Shown here one piece after another: positions 7,734 through 13,638 of a stretch of 18,477 nucleotides of DNA. The DNA lies in the NCBI GenBank assembly GCA_045126215.1, contig JBGVOD010000032.1, forward strand, positions 1 through 18,477. The letters are read 5' to 3'. The notes below the pieces were generated by a model. That model had not been told where the DNA came from, ran no database searches, and saw nothing but the letters and a program-made list of their open reading frames with translations. The position numbers and the translations under genes are program-made. The stretch's first letter is position 1. Every line of letters begins with the position of its first letter. The DNA comes from SVEL01 sp045126215 (GTDB taxonomy: Bacteria; Bacillota; Clostridia; Lachnospirales; Lachnospiraceae).

Positions 7734-8553
7734 ACATGCATATCTTAAGAAAGTTTTTGATAGAAATACACTTCAAACCAATCAGATAATTGATGACCAA
7801 AAAAAAATCATAGATTCGTATAGTATAGATAATGAAAGGTTATCCAGTATTATACATCAGGACAACAAAATGATTCCTGTTATGATTCTTTTTATAACTG
7901 ACATAATAAATAATCTGAATCAACAGAATAATAATCAGGAATTTCTAAAAAGAACAGAAACGTTTCTTAAAGATTTAAAAGAATATGAAAAAAGCAGGAA
8001 TTTATCTATTGTACCGCCTTCATATAATGATAACATCACTTTTAATTCTGGGATTTCAAAACTTGATACACTTCTTAAATATATGTATCTTCGTTCAAAA
8101 ACAATGAGCACAACATTAGAAGTAACATTTGATGAAAATTTTCATAAAAATAATATTTCTGAAATATATAAAATAACTACAGATGAATTATGCTCAATTG
8201 TTGCAGATTTATTAGAAAACGGACTATATGCTACAAAACTTTCTAAAGATAAAAAAATATCCATTAATTTCAGTATAAATAATAACATCTTTATAATAAA
8301 AATATATGATACTGGTATTCCTTTTGCAGATAAAATCTTACTCAATTATGGTTTGTCACAGACTACTACTCATCCGGATACCGGTGGCAGCGGAATAGGT
8401 CTTATAAATATAACAACAATAATGCATAAATACCATGGTTCAATTTACATTCAGGATGACAATATATATACAAAAAGTATTTTTCTATGTTTTAACAACA
8501 AATGCGAATTATTAATTAATCATAACAAAAAAAGTATTAGTCGTTTTATATAA
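7618..8553 (+). CDS. Sensor kinase, C-terminal catalytic half (frame-split gene)
   Basis: Contains the last membrane helix (about 17-36), a linker coil, and the kinase core. The probable phospho-accepting histidine is H80 in the motif IIHQDNKMIP. The ATP-binding domain has an N-box DLLENGLYAT (N201), DTG (231-233) and GGSGIG (256-261), in the GHKL order of AgrC-type kinases. The ATG at 7618 has no ribosome site (only T-rich DNA before it) and sits within what should be a membrane helix, so it is unlikely to be a natural start. I read this as the downstream part of the gene starting at 7113. It should phosphorylate D56 of the neighbouring Spo0A-like regulator. The sensed signal is unknown. Its stop codon lies in the loop of the terminator. 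Confidence 0.82.
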   Translation: MTTSFFSTKNISNPYFMVFIITASIICIIIYLWSVQILKHAYLKKVFDRNTLQTNQIIDDQKKIIDSYSIDNERLSSIIHQDNKMIPVMILFITDIINNLNQQNNNQEFLKRTETFLKDLKEYEKSRNLSIVPPSYNDNITFNSGISKLDTLLKYMYLRSKTMSTTLEVTFDENFHKNNISEIYKITTDELCSIVADLLENGLYATKLSKDKKISINFSINNNIFIIKIYDTGIPFADKILLNYGLSQTTTHPDTGGSGIGLINITTIMHKYHGSIYIQDDNIYTKSIFLCFNNKCELLINHNKKSISRFI

Positions 8554-8568
8554 CGACTAATACTTTTT
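8529..8568. terminator. Bidirectional intrinsic terminator
   Basis: A perfect 17-base inverted repeat, aaaaagtattagtcgtt with its complement, around a 6-base loop. A-rich and T-rich ends give U tracts on both strands. It ends the kinase transcript and also the convergent operon whose last stop is at 8591. Confidence 0.9.
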
Positions 8569-8590
8569 AGAAAGATACATTACAATTTTT

Positions 8591-9595
8591 TTACTCTACT
8601 GTAAACTCAAATTCCAGATTATAGTCATCTTCATCAAGTACTAACTTATAATCTCCCGGCTCAAGCGAATCCTTTGCTTCGTTATAGTTAACATATAAAT
8701 ATGTTACATATAACATTGGTGAAACCTCTGTATAATAATCTGTCTCATATGTAAATTGATCTAGTTTAACATACTCGTTTCCATCCTTTTTATATATTAC
8801 ATGAGAATTATTTATATACAATACTTTATCAAACCAATTAAAAAATTCTATTACCAAAGTTTTATCTGTAACTGAAGTATACTGAATACCATATCCCAAT
8901 TTGTCTGTATCTGTCATTCTCGGTTCCATATTATAACATGTATCAAATCTTGTTCTACCATACAGAAGTGAGTATCGACTAAAATTTCCTGGAATTCTAC
9001 TTTCAAAACCAGGAGCACGTTTGATATGTACAGTACCATCTTCATTTTCTATAAAGGACACAACTAAGTAAAGATATCCATATCCCTCAACCGGAAGTTC
9101 ATAAGTTTTTACATTACCTTCATCAAATATCTCATATTTAAAATCAAAGAAATCTTCAAGACGCATATCCATATCCTTTTCTCTAATCTCATACGCTTCT
9201 TCAATGGAAATACATTTTTCACTAGTAGATTCTCTATTTGTGTAATAATGTCCATAATCATTTACATCAACATCTTCACCATAAGAATAATAACAGCCAA
9301 ATTTTTCAAAGCCACTTGATTGATTATATAATTCAAAGCCAGTACCAAGAAAAAGCATGTTTAACTCTTCATATGTCAAACTATTTAATTCTTCCATAGG
9401 ATCATATTCTGAAGGTATATAATTAAAATCCACTAAATAATCTAGATGTTTCTGCTCAAGGAGATATCCAAAACCCGTCTCATATTCTATGTTGTTTGAT
9501 AGTTTCTTTTCTTTAAAAACAGTACATAATAGTAATATTATTACTGCTGTCACAGTTAATATACCAAAAACAATAAAAATAATCCTTCTTTTCAT
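8591..9595 (-). CDS. Membrane-anchored extracellular protein, Ig-like C-terminus
   Basis: A 334-residue protein with one N-terminal membrane helix (about 5-24) after MKRR, and an acidic, Tyr-rich extracellular part. Residues from about 215 to the end, with strands such as LVIEFFNWFDKVLYINNS and the ending LEPGDYKLVLDEDDYNLEFEF, resemble the bacterial Ig-like domains common in secreted proteins of Clostridia. The middle part is not recognised. It starts 49 bases after the preceding gene on the same strand, with a TGGAGAAA ribosome site, so the two share one transcript from the operator-bearing promoter near 10690. It may be an envelope partner or immunity protein for the exported protein encoded before it; this is inferred from context. 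Confidence 0.7.
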   Translation of the reverse strand: MKRRIIFIVFGILTVTAVIILLLCTVFKEKKLSNNIEYETGFGYLLEQKHLDYLVDFNYIPSEYDPMEELNSLTYEELNMLFLGTGFELYNQSSGFEKFGCYYSYGEDVDVNDYGHYYTNRESTSEKCISIEEAYEIREKDMDMRLEDFFDFKYEIFDEGNVKTYELPVEGYGYLYLVVSFIENEDGTVHIKRAPGFESRIPGNFSRYSLLYGRTRFDTCYNMEPRMTDTDKLGYGIQYTSVTDKTLVIEFFNWFDKVLYINNSHVIYKKDGNEYVKLDQFTYETDYYTEVSPMLYVTYLYVNYNEAKDSLEPGDYKLVLDEDDYNLEFEFTVE

Positions 9596-9644
9596 AATTT
9601 CTCCAATAATTTACACATATTAATACTTTAAACTTTTCTTCAAT

Positions 9645-10586
9645 TTAATTGTTCAGTTCACTTGGTACTATTCCTATTACATACAATTCTGGTGAATTAT
9701 CGTATTTATTCCATACAGACGATGCAAAATTCAATACATTTCCCATACCCGTAGCCATAATTGTATAATTCTTTGATTCTGATAAAGTTACATTTGTTAC
9801 TGCATGTTGGTATGTACCATGTACAGTAAAAATACTTGCGCCAGATCCAAATGTTACCGCAAAATCACACTTAAGACTAGTTGACACACTATCTACAATA
9901 TTCATCGAAATACCAAGTCCTGTACTTGTATATTTTATATTTCCATTGTTAGGACCATAAGCTATTGTATTTCCATCATAGTACTGATGTCCCTGTACAT
10001 TTGTAGTTTCAAATCCGTCAATTGTCATCGCTGTTTGCTCTGGCCTCATACCGATAACATCAAATGATTTTACTTTTGGAATTGATAACCATTCACATGT
10101 AAATATGGCTTTTTTATGAGATGCCTGCACCTGAGTCATTGTCATTGTAAGTTTTTTCATAGTTGTTTGAGCAGAATCTGAAGGTCTAGGTGAAATTCTC
10201 ATTAACATAGGATTATTCTTATTAAACTTATCCTCAAATAATTTTGAAACCAACTCTTCATTTTTCAACACTCTATCTTTACACTCTATTTCACCATTTT
10301 CAAGTTCTGTATATGTACTCTCAACATATGTAGTTTCTGAACCCAATATGCAGTTTTCTAATGAATTTGATATCATATACTCATACTCTTCTGGATATAA
10401 ATTGTTTATTTCACACTCGTCTAAATATTCGGCTAATTCATTATACTGCTCTTCTGTAAGTTTGAGTCCATACTCATTCTCATAATAATAATCCGCAGTT
10501 GCTGCATAGCCATTTATACATATAGCAGACAGACATACAATCAATATCATTAAAAATTCTAAACATAAACATATTTTTCTTATCAT
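9645..10586 (-). CDS. Large secreted protein, unknown family
   Basis: A 313-residue precursor with a signal peptide: MIRK, a hydrophobic core at 8-24, and likely cleavage after GYA or GYAA (27-29). The mature N-terminal part (30-125) is acidic and probably helical (TEEQYNELAEYLDECEINN). The C-terminal part (about 135-313) looks beta-rich with many Thr, Ser, Gly and Asn, like secreted or cell-surface domains. The start has a strong GGAGGAAA ribosome site. It is the first gene of a two-gene operon whose promoter carries the 20-base operator also found ahead of the small secreted protein. I do not recognise the family. Co-regulation suggests it works with the small secreted protein and the transporter. 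Confidence 0.72.
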   Translation of the reverse strand: MIRKICLCLEFLMILIVCLSAICINGYAATADYYYENEYGLKLTEEQYNELAEYLDECEINNLYPEEYEYMISNSLENCILGSETTYVESTYTELENGEIECKDRVLKNEELVSKLFEDKFNKNNPMLMRISPRPSDSAQTTMKKLTMTMTQVQASHKKAIFTCEWLSIPKVKSFDVIGMRPEQTAMTIDGFETTNVQGHQYYDGNTIAYGPNNGNIKYTSTGLGISMNIVDSVSTSLKCDFAVTFGSGASIFTVHGTYQHAVTNVTLSESKNYTIMATGMGNVLNFASSVWNKYDNSPELYVIGIVPSELNN

Positions 10587-10642
10587 ATTTTCCTCCGTAC
10601 TTTAAATAATTTAAATTTATATGTATCTTTCTTGTTCAGTAT

Positions 10643-10672
10643 ATTACAACTCTAATTTAATTTTCTCTATAA
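10643..10672 (-). promoter_or_regulatory. Promoter of the two-gene exported-protein operon
   Basis: Read on the minus strand: TATAGA at 10671-10666, a 17-base spacer, and TGTAAT at 10648-10643. The layout and many spacer bases match the promoter at 6191-6162 when the two operator copies are aligned. The -35 is weak, as expected of an activator-dependent promoter. The leader is about 50 bases. Confidence 0.5.
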
Positions 10673-10676
10673 ATTA

Positions 10677-10696
10677 TTTTCGTACTTTTTTGTACA
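10677..10696. promoter_or_regulatory. Putative operator, copy 2 (tandem GTAC boxes)
   Basis: Exact 20-base copy of the element at 6196-6215: ttttcgtacttttttgtaca. It lies just upstream of the -35 of the exported-protein operon, in the same orientation and at the same distance as copy 1 from its minus-strand promoter. Confidence 0.65.
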
Positions 10697-10764
10697 TAAT
10701 ATTTTTTTATGATAAGACCATTTTAACTTCTTACAAAATAAATAATTGCTATAAAAAATTATCC

Positions 10765-11439
10765 CTATATATTCTCAATCTGCCAATCAATCGTCTCTAA
10801 TCCATTCGCATCAAGAAATTCATTTGTTTTACTAAAATGTTTGCATCCAAAGAATCCCTTATATGCTGACAAAGGACTTGGATGTGGTGCTTTAAGGAGC
10901 AAATGTTTTGGGTTAGTTATTACCTCTGCTTTTTTCGCAGCATATGAACCCCAAAGCAAATAGACTATTGGTCGGTCTTCTTCATTTAACGCTCTCATCA
11001 CTGCATCTGTGAACTGTTCCCATCCAATATTTTTATGAGAGTTTGCCTCATGTGCTCTAACAGTCAATACAGCATTAAGCATCAACACTCCCTGATTAGC
11101 CCATTTAACAAGATATCCGTTGTTTGGAATATAGCAGCCTAAATCATCATGAAGCTCTTTATATATATTCTGCAATGATGGAGGAATTTCTACTCCCGGC
11201 TTTACGGAAAAGCTCAATCCATGTGCCTGATTTACATTGTGGTATGGATCTTGTCCTATTATTACCACCTTAACATCTTTCAGGGGTGTTAATTTAAAGG
11301 CACTGAATATTTCATCTGAAGGTGGAAATATAGGATACTTCTTATATTCATCCACAACTTTGTTATATAACTGTCTATAATATGGTTTCTTAAACTCACC
11401 TTCAAGTGGTTTTAACCAGTCATTATCTATTGCTGACAT
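10765..11439 (-). CDS. ung: Uracil-DNA glycosylase, family 1
   Basis: Removes uracil from DNA as the first step of base-excision repair in the cytoplasm. The full-length 224-residue protein has the water-activating motif GQDPYH (62-67, catalytic D65), the uracil-binding segment LNAVLTV (121-127), and the DNA-intercalation motif HPSPLSA (186-192, catalytic H186). The start is 7 bases after the hisF stop, with TAGGAG as ribosome site, so it is read from the hisHF transcript. There is no clear hairpin terminator after its stop. Confidence 0.97.
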   Translation of the reverse strand: MSAIDNDWLKPLEGEFKKPYYRQLYNKVVDEYKKYPIFPPSDEIFSAFKLTPLKDVKVVIIGQDPYHNVNQAHGLSFSVKPGVEIPPSLQNIYKELHDDLGCYIPNNGYLVKWANQGVLMLNAVLTVRAHEANSHKNIGWEQFTDAVMRALNEEDRPIVYLLWGSYAAKKAEVITNPKHLLLKAPHPSPLSAYKGFFGCKHFSKTNEFLDANGLETIDWQIENI

Positions 11440-11446
11440 AATTCTC

Positions 11447-12208
11447 CTACATTCTTACAGAGATACCTTTATCTCTTAAGTATTTTTTCAAATCCATAAT
11501 CTCAAGTTCTTTATAATGAAATAATGATGCTGCAAGTGCTGCATCTGCTTTTCCATCTGTAAGTGCATCATAGAAATGTTCCTTTGTACCGGCACCACCT
11601 GATGCAATTACAGGTATTCCGACTAATTCTGATATTTTTCTAGTCAGTTCAATATCATAGCCTTCCTTTGTACCATCACAATCCATACTGGTAAGCAATA
11701 TTTCTCCTGCTCCAAGAGCATAAACCTTCTTTGCCCATTCTAATGCATCAATTCCAGTATCAAGTCTGCCGCCATTTTTATATATATTCCATCCTGTATT
11801 GTCACTACGTCTCTTTGCATCAATAGCAACTACAACACACTGACTGCCAAACTTGTCAGCAGCTCTTGCAACAAGTTCCGGGTCATTTATAGCAGCAGAA
11901 TTAACAGCTACCTTATCTGCTCCTTCACGAAGTATTTCCTTAAAATCATCGACTGTTCTGATACCACCACCAACAGTAAATGGAATGAATACATTCTCAG
12001 CTACCTTTCTAACCATATCAACAACAGTCTTTCTACCATCACTTGAAGCAGTAATGTCAAGGAATACAAGCTCATCTGCACCTGCTTTGTCATATGCCTT
12101 TGCAACTTCTACAGGATTCCCTGCATCTCTTAAATTTACGAAATTTATACCTTTTACAACTCGATTGTTATTTACATCCAAACATGGAATAATTCTTTTT
12201 GTGTGCAT
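11447..12208 (-). CDS. hisF: Imidazole glycerol phosphate synthase, cyclase subunit
   Basis: Forms imidazole glycerol phosphate and AICAR from PRFAR and the ammonia supplied by HisH, the fifth step of histidine biosynthesis. The 253-residue beta/alpha barrel is full length. The catalytic aspartates are D11 (PCLDV) and D130 (AIDAK); phosphate-binding glycines lie in TVGGGIRT (78-85) and ASGGAGT. The ribosome site GGAGG precedes the ATG. It follows hisH by 14 bases, as expected for two subunits of one complex, and precedes ung by 7 bases. Confidence 0.97.
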   Translation of the reverse strand: MHTKRIIPCLDVNNNRVVKGINFVNLRDAGNPVEVAKAYDKAGADELVFLDITASSDGRKTVVDMVRKVAENVFIPFTVGGGIRTVDDFKEILREGADKVAVNSAAINDPELVARAADKFGSQCVVVAIDAKRRSDNTGWNIYKNGGRLDTGIDALEWAKKVYALGAGEILLTSMDCDGTKEGYDIELTRKISELVGIPVIASGGAGTKEHFYDALTDGKADAALAASLFHYKELEIMDLKKYLRDKGISVRM

Positions 12209-12222
12209 CTTTGTTAATCCTC

Positions 12223-12828
12223 CTATAAAGCAGCAAAGTTTTTCAATATTTTAAGTCCAACGTCTCCACTCTTTTCAGGATGGAACTGACATGCAAAAAT
12301 ATTGTCTTTCTCAACAGATGCATGAATATTGGTACTATAATTTGTTTTTGCTTTTACAATACTTTCATCTTCTGCTTTTAAATAATACGAATGTACAAAA
12401 TACACATATGAATTGTTGTTTATTCCCTCGAATAATCTTCCATTATTCATTAACTCCAGTGAATTCCAGCCAATATGAGGTATCTTTAAACCTTCTGCAT
12501 CAGGTATTCTGATTATTCTGCCATCAAGTATACCTAATCCCGGAACACCTTTTGTTTCATCACTATCCTTAAATAATAGCTGTAATCCAAGACAAATACC
12601 AAGAAATGGTGTCTTCTTTTCGCAAACATCATTTATTGTCTTTACCAAATCATATTTATGAAGCTTCCCCATTGCATCACCAAAGCTTCCTACCCCAGGT
12701 AAAATGACCTTGTTTGCACTTAAAATTTCATCTCTGTCTCTTGAAATCTTTACATCCTCTCCCAAAAACTGTAATGCTTTTTCAACACTTTTCAGATTTC
12801 CTGCATCGTAATCTATTATAGCTATCAT
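12223..12828 (-). CDS. hisH: Imidazole glycerol phosphate synthase, glutaminase subunit
   Basis: A class I glutamine amidotransferase that makes ammonia for HisF. The triad is visible: C79 in GICLGLQ, H183 and E185 in QFHPEKS (numbering from the chosen start). The oxyanion-strand motif LPGVGSFGDAM is present too. I chose the ATG at 12828, giving MIAIIDYDAGNL, because this is the usual start of the family and AAAGGA lies 10 bases upstream. An in-frame ATG at 12855 adds nine residues, has its own AAGG, and cannot be excluded. It is the first gene of the hisH-hisF-ung operon; no other his genes are in view. Confidence 0.95.
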   Translation of the reverse strand: MIAIIDYDAGNLKSVEKALQFLGEDVKISRDRDEILSANKVILPGVGSFGDAMGKLHKYDLVKTINDVCEKKTPFLGICLGLQLLFKDSDETKGVPGLGILDGRIIRIPDAEGLKIPHIGWNSLELMNNGRLFEGINNNSYVYFVHSYYLKAEDESIVKAKTNYSTNIHASVEKDNIFACQFHPEKSGDVGLKILKNFAAL

Positions 12829-12884
12829 TTTATCAAATCCTTTCAAATCAAGCATTTAAGTACCTTAAATACATACCATTTAGT

Positions 12885-12913
12885 ATAATATCACATTCTA
12901 TACACATTGTCTA
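12885..12913 (-). promoter_or_regulatory. Promoter of hisH-hisF-ung
   Basis: On the minus strand, TAGACA at 12913-12908, a 17-base spacer, and TATTAT at 12890-12885. It lies about 57 bases before the hisH start. There is no T-box or his-leader-like structure between the promoter and the gene. Confidence 0.55.
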
Positions 12914-12928
12914 TTTGTCTTATATTCC

Positions 12929-13008
12929 CACATAAAATAACAAATAAAAACATCAATAGATTAATTCATTCCGTTGATGTTTTTTATTTGTTATTTTATT
13001 CTTATGTG
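12929..13008. terminator. Long AT-rich hairpin after yoeB
   Basis: Arms 12929-12956 and 12974-13008 form a stem of nearly 28 pairs, interrupted by a 4-base and a 1-base bulge, with a 17-base loop. On the minus strand the right arm begins TTGATGTTTTTATTTG, so it can end the yoeB transcript; its outer end overlaps the yoeB stop. It also insulates hisH. Its length is unusual for a terminator and it could be a small repeat element. Confidence 0.6.
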
Positions 13009-13265
13009 TCACTATAATGATATCTACAAGCTAATATATATACATTCTCATCATCAATCTTATATATTATTCTTTCTTTATCATTTATTCGTCTACTCCA
13101 AAATCCTGATAAATTTCCTGTTAGTGGCTCAGGCTTTCCAATGCCTTCATTTCCATTCCTACATATATCTTCTATCAAACTGTTGATCTTCTTCAATGTC
13201 TTTCTATCTTCTGTCTGCCAATAAATATAATCTTTCCATGCATTATCAGTAAATATTTTATTCAT
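13002..13265 (-). CDS. yoeB: Toxin of YefM-YoeB system (mRNA interferase)
   Basis: A ribosome-dependent endoribonuclease that cuts mRNA in the A site when freed from its antitoxin. The 87-residue protein matches the YoeB/Txe family over its length, including GKPEPLTGNLSGFWSRRI and the ending ACRYHY. The catalytic residues fall at the family positions: E46, R65, H83 and Y84, so the toxin should be active. The ATG overlaps the end of the antitoxin gene by 8 bases, giving coupled translation with the antitoxin made first. It ends inside a large hairpin. Confidence 0.96.
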   Translation of the reverse strand: MNKIFTDNAWKDYIYWQTEDRKTLKKINSLIEDICRNGNEGIGKPEPLTGNLSGFWSRRINDKERIIYKIDDENVYILACRYHYSDT

Positions 13266-13524
13266 CCAAAGATACCTCTACAAGATTATGCACATCAAAC
13301 TTACCACTTTCAAGCTGTGCCTTAGATTCTATCAGCCAATCATAATTTGCTTTATTTCCCATTATATAAACATTTTCAATTAAATTGTTATATGATTCCT
13401 CAGACAACATAACAACATTCTTATTATCTTTTCGTGTTACAATCATTGTTTCATAATCATCTGTAACTTTATCCATATATGTTTTCATATTGTCACGTAA
13501 GTTTGTATAATTAACAGCTAGCAT
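13258..13524 (-). CDS. yefM: Antitoxin of YefM-YoeB system
   Basis: An 88-residue Phd/YefM-family antitoxin that neutralises YoeB and represses its own operon. The family pattern is clear: MLAVNYTNLRDNMKTYMDKV at the N-terminal DNA-binding end, VTRKDNKNVVMLSEESYNNL in the middle, and a C-terminal toxin-wrapping region. I chose the ATG at 13524: GGAGGT lies 6 bases upstream and the length fits the family. The longer frame back to 13593 would run through the promoter and operator and is not credible. Confidence 0.95.
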   Translation of the reverse strand: MLAVNYTNLRDNMKTYMDKVTDDYETMIVTRKDNKNVVMLSEESYNNLIENVYIMGNKANYDWLIESKAQLESGKFDVHNLVEVSLDE

Positions 13525-13543
13525 AACAACACCTCCAAAAAAA

Positions 13544-13593
13544 TGTACAGTTTTCTGTACATATATTTTACAGTACAGAAAACCGTACGTCAA
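13544..13593 (-). promoter_or_regulatory. yefM-yoeB promoter and operator
   Basis: On the minus strand, TTGACG (13593-13588), a 17-base spacer, and TAAAAT (13570-13565). Two palindromes lie on it: TGTACAG-tttt-CTGTACA at 13544-13561, and GTACAG-aaaa-CCGTAC at 13573-13588 inside the spacer. Core TGTACA-like motifs are centred 12, 16 and 12 bp apart. TGTACA repeats are the known YefM binding sites in E. coli, so this is the autorepression site. Confidence 0.82.
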
Positions 13594-13638
13594 GTATTTA
13601 TATTATCTTATGTAATAAAACAAAAAATATTCTATCAC

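Noticed and set aside
7618..8553. A separate kinase gene starting at ATG 7618
   Set aside because: There is no ribosome site, the ATG falls inside a membrane helix, and a one-base change in a T8 run joins it to the upstream half.
12974..13186. 70-residue reading frame on the plus strand
   Set aside because: It starts in a hairpin and is antisense to yoeB, which is a certain gene.
13258..13593. 111-residue form of the antitoxin
   Set aside because: The extra 23 codons run through the promoter and operator; the ATG at 13524 has a strong ribosome site and gives the family length.
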